Shown one piece after another: positions 23,084-32,477 of a stretch of 39,353 bases of DNA. The notes under the pieces were generated by a model, which searched no databases, was not told where the DNA came from, and worked only from the letters and a program-made list of their open reading frames with translations. Both the position numbers and the translations under genes were made by a program. The stretch is from positions 1-39,353 of the forward strand of contig JAGONC010000030.1 in assembly GCA_017993235.1 (NCBI GenBank), in the 5' to 3' direction. Source of the DNA: Lentimicrobiaceae bacterium (GTDB lineage Bacteria; Bacteroidota; Bacteroidia; Bacteroidales; JAGONC01). Positions within the stretch are counted from its first letter, which is position 1; each line of letters starts with the position of its first letter.

Positions 23084-26000
23084 TTATTTTATGATCATCT
23101 TTTTAATGATACTCGTCCCCTGTTCAGGTTCGATGAACCGGATGAAATAAACACCCGGGTTCAGCCAGGTAAGGGTAAGCTGGCTGCGGGTCTGGATGAT
23201 CCTGCTTTTCCAGATTCGTTCCCCGATCAGGGAATAGATTTCCATTTCAATGGGTACAGGTACCCTGTCGAGGATCACCTGACCGTCGGAGGGCACCGGA
23301 TAAAGAACGATATCGTTCAGTGCGGCCGGGTATTCATTGATCCCAACCGCTACGTTTATATATTCTGTTTTGACCAGTGTACTTTCCCCGAAGGCATTTG
23401 TGACGGTCAGTTCGACATCAAAGTTACCCGCATCATTGTACTGGATCTCCGGATTCTGTTCCGTGGAAGATGAGGGTGTCCCTCCCGGGAATGACCAGTA
23501 CCATGTCTCTGGATTATAGGTCGACAGGTCTTCAAAGGTCACGGTCGTTCCAGGCGTGATTCCAGTTACATCAGCCTCAAAATCAGCCACCGGAGGGTAC
23601 CCCACGGTGATATAATTTTCCACGGTTTTCGAATCACTGCCCAGGTTATTGGTCACGGTAAGGGAAACCGCGAAACTGCCTGCCTCATTGTACTGGATAT
23701 GCTGCGGATGCTGGTCATCAGAAGACGGGGGTGTCGCTCCTTCGAAGGTCCACGCCCAGGTTGTGGGGCTCCCGATCGAAAGATCGGTAAAATCACTGAA
23801 TCCGCCAACCGCCACGATGGTTTCCGAAGCCACAAAATTGGCTTCAGGAAGGATCCCCTGGCAGCCTCCCATGGGAGTCGCCCAGATGGTGTCACCGTCC
23901 TGGTTGACTGCGGCAAATTCCGTGGATGCGTTCCAGCTTTCGGGCAGGGCGTTATCCTGGTCAGGGTAGCACAGCGTCAGGGAAGGGCCGAATCCATCGC
24001 ACAGAGCAGGCCAGGGAGCCTCGCTGTCGTAGAGCACATGATCCTGCACTACACCGTACGGATCACTCAGCTCCAGTTCTTCCCCGCTGTTGCTCAGGGC
24101 TCCTTCTGTCCATTGATAGGCATTCACCCCCAACGTATTTTGGATAGCCTGGGCATCATAGGCCACCAGCAGATATTCACCAGGTTCGATGACCACGTCA
24201 GGGAAGGTGAAGTCCACTCCCTTTGAGAAATAAAATCCCTCCAGGCTGACCGCTACCATGTCATTATTATACAGTTCGATGAACTCAAGGGAGTCGGTGC
24301 CCTGTTCAGGGGGATTATACATGATTTCGGTGATGACCAGTGAATAGAAGGTGGAGTCTAGCACCGTAATATATCCTGATTTGGTTTCCGTGTCCTCTCC
24401 AAAGAGGTTCGTCACCGTAAGGGTCACATCAAAAGATCCAGGTGAAGAATAGACGATCCCTGACGGATCCTGATCGGTGGAGGTGGCGGGTGTACCTCCC
24501 TCGAACTGCCACATCCAGGTGTCGGGCTGACCGGTGGAAAGATCCGTAAAGTCAACGCTCATCCCCTTGAGTATCTCCTGGCTGCTGGCAGAGAAGTCAG
24601 CTTCCGGGTAAACCGGCACGCCGCAGCCAGCTCCGGGAGTGGCAAAGATAGAGTCGCCGGCCGCGTTGATCGCTGCGAATTCGGTGGAAGCAGACCAGTT
24701 TTCCCCCAGAGAATTATCCAGCGAGGGATCGCACAGGGTCAGGGATGGGCCGTCGCCATCAGCCAGGGTATCCCATGGCAGCTGGTCAAGGTAAGGCACA
24801 AAATCAATCTGTGTATTGAAATTATCCCTCAGCGCGATGTTCTCACCCCCATTGTTCAGTGCTCCTTCAGTCCACTGAAGCGCGGGTAAACCGAACACAC
24901 TGTGGAATGCCACTGAGTCGGCACAGACCACAAGATAATCGTCCGGTTCAATGACCACGGAGGGGAACGTGTAGGTCAGTCCTTCGGAGAAATAGAATCC
25001 CTCCATATTGATGGCAAACGCTCCCATGTTGTACAATTCAAGGAATTCCAGGCTGTCAGTCCCACTTTCAGGCGGGTTGTACATGATCTCAGTGATGACG
25101 ATCTGATATTCCGGCAGGGTGCATCCGGCCAGCGGCGACGCCCAGATCGTGTCGCCATTGCCGTTGACGGCGGCAAATTCAGTGGAAGGAGTCCAGTATT
25201 CGGGCAACGCATTGTCGAGATACGGGTAGCAGAACGAGAGGGAAGGTCCGTACCCGTCAGGGATGGTATCCCAGGGCGACTCATCGTCATAGGTAACGTG
25301 ATCGATGACGTTGCCGAACGGATCCCTGATCTCAAGGATTTCCCCGTCGTCATCCAGGTCGCCGCTGGTCCATTGCAGCGGCATGAATCCAAAGACGCTC
25401 TGGAAGGCCAGCTTGTTCTTTGCGATCACCACCCGTTCGCCCGGTGTGAGTTGTAGATTCTGGAAGGTATGTTCCACTCCGGAAGAAAAGTAGAAATCGT
25501 CGAAATTGATTATTGCGTTGCCTCTGTTGTAAATCTCAATGAACTCAAGGCTGTCGACGCCTTCTTCAGGCGGGTTGTACATGATCTCGGTGATGAGCAC
25601 CGGAGGAACCTGGTATATGCAGCCGGTTCCCGGGGAGGCGAAAATAGAGTCGTTGGCCGCATTCACGCCTGCGTAATCCAGGGATGCAGACCAGTCATCC
25701 GGGAGGGAGTTATCCAGGGAGGGATCGCAGAACACCAGTGAAGGACCAAAGCCATCCGGAGACGTCGGCCAGGGAGCGGCGTCGTCAAAGGTGACAGAAT
25801 CTACGACCCTGCCCAGGTTGTCGGCCAGGACGATGGTTTCGCCGCCGTTGCTAAGGGCTCCGTCGGTCCATTGAAATGCCTCCACGCCAAAAAAGTTGTT
25901 CATCGCTCCCGCATCAATGGCCACCAGGGTAAAACCACCGGGTGACAGCAATGTTTCAGGGAACGAGAAGACCACTCCCTCCCTGAAATGAAATCCCTCA

Positions 26001-28402
26001 AGATCGACGGCCAGTGTTCCCGGATTGCAGATCTCAAGGAATTCAAGGGTGTCGTTCCCTGATTCGGGCGGATTGTACATGATCTCCGTAATGACAAGTG
26101 AAGGGATAGGGCCAAAAACCTGTGTCAGTGTCTGGGGAGCGGTGGAAGGCAGGGTGAACGGCCAGTTTCCGGCAATCCAGTTGTGATCACTGTCGTTCAC
26201 TCCCCACTCCCACGTATGATAGCCATAGTCGACTGCCAGGTCGACCTGTACCGTGAAGATATGATCGCCTGCCAGCTGGTCGCCGTGTGTTCCGTCGTCG
26301 TACAGGGGCGTATGCTCGTTGCCGGAGTTCCAATTCGGGTCATAATTGCCCATTGTATCCCAGCTCCCTTTCAGGTAGAAGCCGTCAAAGGTCTGTCCCG
26401 CCGCGTCATTGATGATAAACGTAATCGTTGCGAAGACAGGGGGGGCGCCAGCCACCGTGGTGGTGTTGGTCACCATGTCATAGGTAAAGGATACGGAGTC
26501 AACACCGTTGGCCAGGAAATAGGTGTTGTCGCCTGTGCTCTGATCCCAGTTCTTGTTCAGGGTGACCTTGCATTCCCAGCCACCCTCGGGAACCTTTATC
26601 TTTTTTGTGTAGATATCATCATTGTCTCCATCGGTCATTTCGCCCAGTGTAGCTGCGGGATCCCAGTCGAGGCCACCCATCTCCGAGAGAAAATTACCGG
26701 TGACGGTAGGCGGTGTATGGGTCACAAGGTTCGCATCGATGTTGGTCTTCCAGGTGACAGGGGAAGCGGACTCAAGCACAATATGCTGGTTATTCGCAGG
26801 GTAGTTTGGGTTGTCCCAGCTATCCCCCTCGATCACCTTGTATTCGTTATCACCTTCCGGCAATGTTTTGGTCAGCTGAAAGAGCCCGTTGGGCTTCTCG
26901 ATCATGACATAATTGGGATCTGTCGTATTCCATCCCTGGAATGATCCCACGATCCTTGCAGAAGCAGGATTGGCTGCAATATCGGACTGGCTCCTCGGAT
27001 TAATCCGGTAGTACGGACCGGCACTTAACCAGTCCACCACGCCGGTAATGGAAGCATAGGATTGGCCTACAACAAGTTCTACTGTCTCAAAATGGTATAC
27101 CACATTGTCCCCGATATGGAAATAATGGATCGCTTTACTGTCCGACCAGCTGCATGTATAATCGTAATCAGTATACGATTCAACGGTGAAATTCTCAATT
27201 TTAACCAGCTGACCTTCCCATTTTTCTCCCGGGTCGGTGTCGGCAGGCAGTGTTTCGCTGATATCGGAGCCATTGATCACCGCAGGTCCGTAAGGGGTGT
27301 TGCCGGTAGAAATGGTGCTGAGCAGGGAAGGTGTGACCAGTTCGGTGAGGTTGTTATACACATCGCGTTTTGACCGGATGAGCACCTCGTCTCCCACACT
27401 GACCAGGGCGTCGAAATTATTATCATAGATCATCACCCCGTGATAAGCCGATGCATTGTCGCTGATCCAGACATTGTTGAACGCATCATCAGCAGAGATG
27501 ATCCCCTGGAAGGATGCAAAATGGGTATTGTCCATCAGTCCGCCGGGATTGGTCGTATTGGTAAAGGAAACCGGCATGATGCCCGCGTAAAGATCATAAT
27601 CTGATGGGATGGATGTATCTTCGATATTATCCACGATGTTATCGCCTGTCATTCCTGTTGATGGTCCGGTGAGGTGTACCAGTTTATTATCCGATGGATC
27701 AATGGCAGCGGAGGAAAAGGTGATCGTTGCCGTCCCCGTAAGCAGGTAATTTGCAGGATTGACTGAGGATACGGCCAGGTTATAGATCACATCCAGTGCA
27801 GTGGCGGATTTCGCAAAGGCATACTGGATGGAGTTGGTCGGTGTACCGCCGAAGGACTGGCCATTGTTCAACTGGCCCGGGGTGTCATCAGCCGGACCCT
27901 GCCAGCTGAACTGGTTGTACAGGGTACCGGAGCCGGTAAGCTGCAGTGACTGCCCGACGGGCTCATTGCCGGTTTCCAGGACGCCTATATCAACGGATTG
28001 TACACCTGCTGCAGGTCCGTTGGAAGCTGTAAAAGTGCCTTCATAACTTAGAAATTGCCCAGTAATCAACGTTCCAAGGTATGACAGGGCCATTCCGTCA
28101 GGAGCACCATTCTGAATGCCCGAAATCAACATATAATACAGTGAAAAACCCTCACTGGTCGCTCCAACAGTAAACAGGTCGAGGGTATGTACACCATAGC
28201 TTGCCCCGCCATTACCATTATAGAGTGTCAGGGTAAAATCTGCCAGATTATATGATTCGGCATTTTGTACAACTACTTCAATGAATTCATTGACATCACC
28301 TCCGGTGTTGTCGTAGTGGATTTCATTGATCCATGCGTTCTGAGCACTGGTAATCAGCGATAAGCACAGAAAAAAAACGAATACAGGGAATAACTTTTTC
28401 AT
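23084..28402 (-). CDS. Giant secreted lamin-tail/OB-fold/PKD protein with T9SS sorting domain
   Basis: At 1772 residues this is the largest gene. After a signal peptide (KKLFPVFVFFLCLSLITSAQ) come a lamin-tail-like domain (about 21-185, NAWINEIHYDNTGGDVNEFIEV) and an Ig-like stretch (about 195-260). An OB-fold-like region follows (about 285-480, FASFQGIISADDAFNNVWI ... YASITGVVDWLSAG), then starch-binding or early-set-like modules (about 480-760, RIVGSFQGWNTTDPNYVMI and GFYLKGSWDTMGNYDPNW). Four lamin-tail domains start near 767, 934, 1099 and 1354, PKD domains near 1264, 1517 and 1604, and a T9SS domain runs from about 1690. Each lamin-tail unit repeats ITEIMYNPPE.G.DSLEF(I/L)E. It begins a tight operon with the next two paralogues. 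Function is unknown; no nuclease or protease motif was found. Confidence 0.88.
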   Translation of the reverse strand: MKKLFPVFVFFLCLSLITSAQNAWINEIHYDNTGGDVNEFIEVVVQNAESYNLADFTLTLYNGNGGASYGVHTLDLFTVGATSEGFSLYYMLISGIQNGAPDGMALSYLGTLITGQFLSYEGTFTASNGPAAGVQSVDIGVLETGNEPVGQSLQLTGSGTLYNQFSWQGPADDTPGQLNNGQSFGGTPTNSIQYAFAKSATALDVIYNLAVSSVNPANYLLTGTATITFSSAAIDPSDNKLVHLTGPSTGMTGDNIVDNIEDTSIPSDYDLYAGIMPVSFTNTTNPGGLMDNTHFASFQGIISADDAFNNVWISDNASAYHGVMIYDNNFDALVSVGDEVLIRSKRDVYNNLTELVTPSLLSTISTGNTPYGPAVINGSDISETLPADTDPGEKWEGQLVKIENFTVESYTDYDYTCSWSDSKAIHYFHIGDNVVYHFETVELVVGQSYASITGVVDWLSAGPYYRINPRSQSDIAANPASARIVGSFQGWNTTDPNYVMIEKPNGLFQLTKTLPEGDNEYKVIEGDSWDNPNYPANNQHIVLESASPVTWKTNIDANLVTHTPPTVTGNFLSEMGGLDWDPAATLGEMTDGDNDDIYTKKIKVPEGGWECKVTLNKNWDQSTGDNTYFLANGVDSVSFTYDMVTNTTTVAGAPPVFATITFIINDAAGQTFDGFYLKGSWDTMGNYDPNWNSGNEHTPLYDDGTHGDQLAGDHIFTVQVDLAVDYGYHTWEWGVNDSDHNWIAGNWPFTLPSTAPQTLTQVFGPIPSLVITEIMYNPPESGNDTLEFLEICNPGTLAVDLEGFHFREGVVFSFPETLLSPGGFTLVAIDAGAMNNFFGVEAFQWTDGALSNGGETIVLADNLGRVVDSVTFDDAAPWPTSPDGFGPSLVFCDPSLDNSLPDDWSASLDYAGVNAANDSIFASPGTGCIYQVPPVLITEIMYNPPEEGVDSLEFIEIYNRGNAIINFDDFYFSSGVEHTFQNLQLTPGERVVIAKNKLAFQSVFGFMPLQWTSGDLDDDGEILEIRDPFGNVIDHVTYDDESPWDTIPDGYGPSLSFCYPYLDNALPEYWTPSTEFAAVNGNGDTIWASPLAGCTLPEYQIVITEIMYNPPESGTDSLEFLELYNMGAFAINMEGFYFSEGLTYTFPSVVIEPDDYLVVCADSVAFHSVFGLPALQWTEGALNNGGENIALRDNFNTQIDFVPYLDQLPWDTLADGDGPSLTLCDPSLDNSLGENWSASTEFAAINAAGDSIFATPGAGCGVPVYPEADFSASSQEILKGMSVDFTDLSTGQPDTWMWQFEGGTPATSTDQDPSGIVYSSPGSFDVTLTVTNLFGEDTETKSGYITVLDSTFYSLVITEIMYNPPEQGTDSLEFIELYNNDMVAVSLEGFYFSKGVDFTFPDVVIEPGEYLLVAYDAQAIQNTLGVNAYQWTEGALSNSGEELELSDPYGVVQDHVLYDSEAPWPALCDGFGPSLTLCYPDQDNALPESWNASTEFAAVNQDGDTIWATPMGGCQGILPEANFVASETIVAVGGFSDFTDLSIGSPTTWAWTFEGATPPSSDDQHPQHIQYNEAGSFAVSLTVTNNLGSDSKTVENYITVGYPPVADFEADVTGITPGTTVTFEDLSTYNPETWYWSFPGGTPSSSTEQNPEIQYNDAGNFDVELTVTNAFGESTLVKTEYINVAVGINEYPAALNDIVLYPVPSDGQVILDRVPVPIEMEIYSLIGERIWKSRIIQTRSQLTLTWLNPGVYFIRFIEPEQGTSIIKKMIIK

Positions 28403-28404
28403 AA

Positions 28405-28466
28405 TGGATATATTTGTAATGGGTCAGATTTGGTTGATCTTTTAGCTCATTACAAATATATCCATA
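28405..28466. promoter_or_regulatory. Perfect 18-bp inverted repeat with outward and inward TATATTTG elements
   Basis: The left arm ATGGATATATTTGTAATG (28405-28422) is exactly complementary to the right arm (28449-28466) around a 26-nt loop. It sits 2 nt before the start codon of the 1772-residue gene. The minus-strand TATATTTG at 28454-28461 fits the -7 consensus and would put the transcript start in the loop. The mirror-image element at 28410-28417 points the other way, toward the 3' end of dnaK. The function is inferred: a promoter-operator is likeliest, and a dnaK terminator is less likely as no T-run follows. Confidence 0.6.
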
Positions 28467-28499
28467 TAAATCAAAGGCGGAGTTAAATTTTTATTAACA

Positions 28500-30410
28500 T
28501 CAGTTCTTCACTTCCTCAAAGTCAACATCAGTCACCTCGTCATCCTTACCGGTGGGGCCCTGTTCTCCCTGGGAACCAGCGGTTTGATCGTGAGGAGGCT
28601 GTTGTTGCTGGCTGGCCTGGTACATCTCCTGGCTTGCTGCCTGCCAGGCGCTGTTCAGGTTGTTCAGGGCACTGTCGATCGCTGCGATATCCTTGCTTTG
28701 ATGAGCGCTTCTCAGGTCGGCCAGTGCGCGTTCGATGGCCTGTTTTTTATCTGATGGGATCTTATCACCATATTCCTTCAATTGTTTCTCGGTCTGGAAG
28801 ATCATCGCATCAGCACTGTTCAGCTTATCCACCCGCTCCCGTTCTTTCCGGTCGATCTCCTCATTGGCTTTTGCCTCATCGCGCATCCGCTGGATCTCGC
28901 TGTCGGTAAGTCCTGAAGAAGCTTCAATACGGATATTCTGTGATTTACCGGTCCCTTTGTCCTTGGCTGTCACATGCAGGATGCCATTGGCATCGATATC
29001 AAAGGTGACCTCGATCTGTGGGATACCGCGCGGTGCCGGCGGGATTCCATCCAGATGGAAACGTCCGATGCTTTTATTCTGGTGGGCCATGGGTCGTTCA
29101 CCCTGCAAGATATGGATTTCCACCGATGGCTGGCTGTCGGAAGCCGTGGAGAAGACTTCAGATTTCCTTACCGGTATGGTGGTATTGGATTCGATCAGCC
29201 GGGTAAAGACACCGCCCAGGGTTTCGATTCCCAGGGAGAGGGGTGTCACATCGAGCAACAGCACATCCTTCACTTCCCCGGTGAGCACGCCGCCCTGGAT
29301 AGCGGCACCCACGGCGACGACTTCATCGGGATTCACCCCTTTGGAAGGTGTCTTGCCAAAAAAGTCCTCCACGGTTTTCTGAATGATGGGGATCCGTGTT
29401 GAACCTCCCACCAGGATCACCTCGTCGATGTCGGTGGCTTTCAATCCGGCATCCTGCAAAGCTTTCCGGCACGGTTCCACCGTCTGGCGGACATAAGGAT
29501 CGATCAGCTGTTCGAACCTGGCCCGCGACAGGTTCCTGACCAGGTGTTTCGGGATACCGTCCACCGGCATGATATAGGGAAGATTGATCTCCGTAGATGT
29601 CGAACTGGAAAGCTCTATCTTGGCTTTTTCGGCAGCTTCTTTCAGTCGCTGGAGTGCCATCGGATCTTTCCGGAGGTCAATATTCTCGTCCTTTTTAAAC
29701 TCTTCGGCCAGCCAATCCATGATCGTCTGGTCAAAATCATCTCCTCCGAGGTGCGTATCGCCATTGGTCGACTTCACTTCAAACACGCCGTCACCCAATT
29801 CCAGAATGGAAATATCAAAGGTTCCGCCACCCAGGTCGAATACGGCGATTTTCATATCCTTATGTTTCTTATCGAGGCCATAGGCAAGGGATGCGGCGGT
29901 AGGCTCGTTGATGATCCGCTTGACCTTCAGTCCGGCGATCTCACCGGCTTCTTTTGTTGCCTGACGCTGAGAATCACTGAAATAAGCAGGCACGGTGATC
30001 ACCGCTTCGGTGACTTCCTGACCCAGGTAATCCTCGGCGGTCTTCTTCATCTTCTGAAGGACCATGGCAGAGATTTCTTGCGGAGTATACAGCCTGTTGT
30101 CAATTTTCACCCGGGGGGTGTTGTTGTCTCCCCGTTCGACCTTGAAAGGAACCCGTGCCATTTCTTTCTGCACCCTGTCGAAGGTTTCTCCCATAAACCG
30201 CTTGATCGAGTAAACCGTCTTCACCGGATTGGTGATGGCCTGCCGCTTGGCAGGATCACCCACTTTACGTTCACCGTTTTCGGTAAAGGCGACAATGGAA
30301 GGGGTTGTTCTTCTGCCCTCACTGTTGGGGATCACCACCGGTTCGTTGCCTTCCATGACTGCAACGCAGGAGTTGGTAGTACCTAAATCTATTCCGATTA
30401 TTTTACCCAT
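28500..30410 (-). CDS. dnaK: Molecular chaperone DnaK (Hsp70)
   Basis: The 636-residue protein is a complete Hsp70. The ATPase domain (about 1-385) begins [19 protein letters not shown] and contains [50 protein letters not shown] and [10 protein letters not shown]. The linker [15 protein letters not shown] and the substrate-binding domain follow, then a helical lid and a Q/G-rich tail that ends in DVDFEEVKN, close to the usual EEVK-type end. It binds hydrophobic stretches of unfolded proteins in an ATP cycle with DnaJ and GrpE; neither partner gene is in the window. It is transcribed alone on the minus strand. No CIRCE element was seen upstream, only a small inverted repeat at 30443-30461. 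Confidence 0.98.
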   Translation of the reverse strand: MGKIIGIDLGTTNSCVAVMEGNEPVVIPNSEGRRTTPSIVAFTENGERKVGDPAKRQAITNPVKTVYSIKRFMGETFDRVQKEMARVPFKVERGDNNTPRVKIDNRLYTPQEISAMVLQKMKKTAEDYLGQEVTEAVITVPAYFSDSQRQATKEAGEIAGLKVKRIINEPTAASLAYGLDKKHKDMKIAVFDLGGGTFDISILELGDGVFEVKSTNGDTHLGGDDFDQTIMDWLAEEFKKDENIDLRKDPMALQRLKEAAEKAKIELSSSTSTEINLPYIMPVDGIPKHLVRNLSRARFEQLIDPYVRQTVEPCRKALQDAGLKATDIDEVILVGGSTRIPIIQKTVEDFFGKTPSKGVNPDEVVAVGAAIQGGVLTGEVKDVLLLDVTPLSLGIETLGGVFTRLIESNTTIPVRKSEVFSTASDSQPSVEIHILQGERPMAHQNKSIGRFHLDGIPPAPRGIPQIEVTFDIDANGILHVTAKDKGTGKSQNIRIEASSGLTDSEIQRMRDEAKANEEIDRKERERVDKLNSADAMIFQTEKQLKEYGDKIPSDKKQAIERALADLRSAHQSKDIAAIDSALNNLNSAWQAASQEMYQASQQQQPPHDQTAGSQGEQGPTGKDDEVTDVDFEEVKN

Positions 30411-30442
30411 AATAAATCGTACATTAAATTAAATGATAACAA

Positions 30443-30461
30443 CTGTCAAATTGAATGACAG
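30443..30461. promoter_or_regulatory. Small inverted repeat upstream of dnaK
   Basis: CTGTCA (30443-30448) and TGACAG (30456-30461) are complementary around a 7-nt centre, 33-51 nt upstream of the dnaK start. It does not resemble CIRCE. A regulatory role is only possible, not shown. Confidence 0.3.
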
Positions 30462-30536
30462 GGGTAGTTTCAATCATTATGCCAAAGCATGGAAAGCTGC
30501 CAGAGGGGTGACAAAAAGGCAGAAGGATTCGAAATC

Positions 30537-31550
30537 TTATTTGCCGATCTCGGCTTCGAATTTCAGGCCCTTGGTAATCAGTATTTCCTCTGTGAGAGGG
30601 CTGAGGTAGTACAGCCTGCTTTTGTTGTACCGGCTGGAGAAGATGCCGATACCGTTCTCAATGTTGGTGAACTCGGGGCGCTCCTGGACGATGCTGCTTG
30701 AGACATCGTTCACTTCCATGTACGTATTGAAATCATCTCCGGCCACCGAAAAGATGTATTCCACCGAAAGGGCATACCTGACCTCCACCGTAGCCTCTTT
30801 GGAAGGTTCATACGGAACCGTATTCTCGAGCAACTTATAGAAGCTGTTGTTGGCAAACTGGATCAGCATCTCCTCTCCCCCGTCAAGGGATTCTGATTTC
30901 CTGGGTGAATAGCCTGTTTCCACGTACTTATACAGCGTATCCGCCACCTGGCTAAACTTTTCCTTGTAATGGAAACGCATCACCACATTGTAAAGCTTTC
31001 CGTATTTGGCGCTCAGCCACTCCAGGTCCTTGGGATTGTCGTTATCCGGAAAATGAATGGTAGGTTTTAAGGGATTGTTGATAACAGGCTTGAGAATGGG
31101 AAAATCCGAGACAAGCGGTGTGGTTGCACTAATGATCTTTCCCGATAGCCGGTTGGTGATGGTCAGCCTGTATTCACTTTCAGGATCAAGCTGTTGATAG
31201 GTCACGCAACGGTAGATCACATGCCTGGGATAATAAAATGTTCCTTCTTCCTTATTGTAAATGGTGGTCGTATCAAAATGGAAGGTCTGGATCAGGGAAC
31301 CGTCCTTCCATTCGTCCAGCACGACCGTCAGGTTGTTCCTATAGCTGGATGAGTCCGGTTCCTGTGCCATGATCAATGCATTTCCATCCCCCAGGAACGC
31401 CTTGTTGATCTTCAGGTAGGAAATGCTGTCGGTCTGGTTGAGCAGGCCGTACACGATCGTGATGTCTTCATAGTCTCCGATAAGGTCAACCTCGGTGCTG
31501 CACGACATTAGGGCCAGGATGGAGGATAGGATAAGGATAACTTTTTTCAT
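30537..31550 (-). CDS. Lipoprotein of unknown function
   Basis: The 337-residue protein begins with a lipoprotein signal (KKVILILSSILALMSC, lipobox LMSC), so it is anchored in a membrane, probably the outer membrane. The body is rich in beta-strand-like segments (ITIVYGLLNQTDSISYLKINKAFLG, YRLTITNRLSGKIISA) and contains GIGIFSSRYNK near the C-terminus. That ending and the general layout recall DUF4249-type Bacteroidota lipoproteins that pair with TonB-dependent receptors, but the resemblance is weak and I would not name it. It is divergent from panB across a 58-nt gap. A TAATTTTG element lies only 4 nt upstream of the ATG, so the transcript may have almost no leader. Confidence 0.8.
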   Translation of the reverse strand: MKKVILILSSILALMSCSTEVDLIGDYEDITIVYGLLNQTDSISYLKINKAFLGDGNALIMAQEPDSSSYRNNLTVVLDEWKDGSLIQTFHFDTTTIYNKEEGTFYYPRHVIYRCVTYQQLDPESEYRLTITNRLSGKIISATTPLVSDFPILKPVINNPLKPTIHFPDNDNPKDLEWLSAKYGKLYNVVMRFHYKEKFSQVADTLYKYVETGYSPRKSESLDGGEEMLIQFANNSFYKLLENTVPYEPSKEATVEVRYALSVEYIFSVAGDDFNTYMEVNDVSSSIVQERPEFTNIENGIGIFSSRYNKSRLYYLSPLTEEILITKGLKFEAEIGK

Positions 31551-31554
31551 GCGG

Positions 31555-31562
31555 CAAAATTA
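31555..31562 (-). promoter_or_regulatory. Candidate -7 element for the lipoprotein gene
   Basis: TAATTTTG on the minus strand ends 4 nt before the ATG at 31550. If used, the mRNA would be leaderless or nearly so. Confidence 0.4.
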
Positions 31563-31581
31563 CCATTAAAGTTTAAATTTC

Positions 31582-31589
31582 TACATTTG
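31582..31589 (+). promoter_or_regulatory. Candidate -7 element for panB
   Basis: TACATTTG matches TAnnTTTG, 19 nt upstream of the panB ATG, giving a leader of about 13 nt. It is divergent from the element at 31555-31562. Confidence 0.55.
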
Positions 31590-31608
31590 TTCCAATAAAA
31601 ACTCCGCT

Positions 31609-32430
31609 ATGTATACGTCCAATTTTGCATCTGCAAAAAAAATTACGACGCATGTGCTTCAGGAGATGAAACTGAACGGCGAACAAATCGCCATGCTGAC
31701 AGGTTATGATTATTCCATGGCCCGTATCCTTGACCAGGCAGGCATTGATGTCATCCTCGTGGGGGACTCTGCCTCGAATGTGATTGCAGGGCACAAGACC
31801 ACTCTGCCCATCACCCTGGATGAGATGATCTTTCTTGCCTCTTCGGTGATGCGGGCAGTGACCCGGGCGCTGGTGGTGGTGGATCTGCCGTTTGGAACCT
31901 ACCAGGGAAATTCGAAGGAAGCGCTGTGCTCCGCCATCCGGATCATGAAAGAGTCGGGTGTAGATGCCGTCAAGATGGAGGGAGGCCAGGAGGTTGTGGA
32001 GTCGATTCACCGCATCCTGTCGGCTGGAATTCCGGTAATGGGGCATCTGGGTCTGACACCGCAATCGATCCATAAATTCGGGACCTATGTGGTCAGAGCA
32101 ACCCAGAGTGAGGAAGCGGATCAGCTGATGGCCGATGCCCGGGTCCTGGAAGAGGCCGGTTGCTTTGCCATCGTACTGGAAAAGATCCCCGCCAGGCTGG
32201 CCACTGAAGTGACCGCAAAAGTTAAAATCCCCACGATCGGCATTGGCGCAGGAGGAGGCGTGAACGGGCAGGTGCTGGTCCTGTACGACATGCTGGGCAT
32301 CACCCAGGAATTTTCACCGCGGTTCCTGAGGCGGTATCATAACCTGATGGAAGAGATACAGAACTCCGTTCAAAAGTACATCGAGGATGTGAAGATCAGG
32401 GATTTTCCTAATGAGCGCGAACAGTATTAA
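31609..32430 (+). CDS. panB: 3-methyl-2-oxobutanoate hydroxymethyltransferase
   Basis: PanB transfers a hydroxymethyl group from 5,10-methylene-tetrahydrofolate to 2-oxoisovalerate, giving ketopantoate for pantothenate and coenzyme A synthesis in the cytosol. The 273-residue product has normal length. Family blocks include [39 protein letters not shown] (metal-binding aspartate), [39 protein letters not shown] (the glutamate is the expected base) and [22 protein letters not shown]. It is followed after 47 nt by an RluA-family gene on the same strand, separated by a purine-rich repeat array. No other pan gene is in the window. Confidence 0.97.
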   Translation: MYTSNFASAKKITTHVLQEMKLNGEQIAMLTGYDYSMARILDQAGIDVILVGDSASNVIAGHKTTLPITLDEMIFLASSVMRAVTRALVVVDLPFGTYQGNSKEALCSAIRIMKESGVDAVKMEGGQEVVESIHRILSAGIPVMGHLGLTPQSIHKFGTYVVRATQSEEADQLMADARVLEEAGCFAIVLEKIPARLATEVTAKVKIPTIGIGAGGGVNGQVLVLYDMLGITQEFSPRFLRRYHNLMEEIQNSVQKYIEDVKIRDFPNEREQY

Positions 32431-32432
32431 GT

Positions 32433-32474
32433 GAGAGGAGAAAGGAGAGAGGAGAAAGGAGAGAGGAGAAAGGA
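32433..32474 (+). repeat. Three tandem GAGAGGAGAAAGGA units directly before a start codon
   Basis: Three perfect 14-bp units fill the gap between the panB stop and the ATG at 32478. Each unit contains two AGGAGA/AAGGAG cores complementary to the anti-Shine-Dalgarno end of 16S rRNA. The last core is about 5-8 nt from the ATG, correct spacing for ribosome binding. The same 14-mer occurs before the TonB-dependent receptor gene at 38179-38192. Confidence 0.9.
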
Positions 32475-32477
32475 GAA

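Noticed and set aside
30411..30536. CIRCE-type heat-shock operator before dnaK
   Set aside because: The only inverted repeat there (CTGTCA/TGACAG) does not match CIRCE in sequence or spacing.
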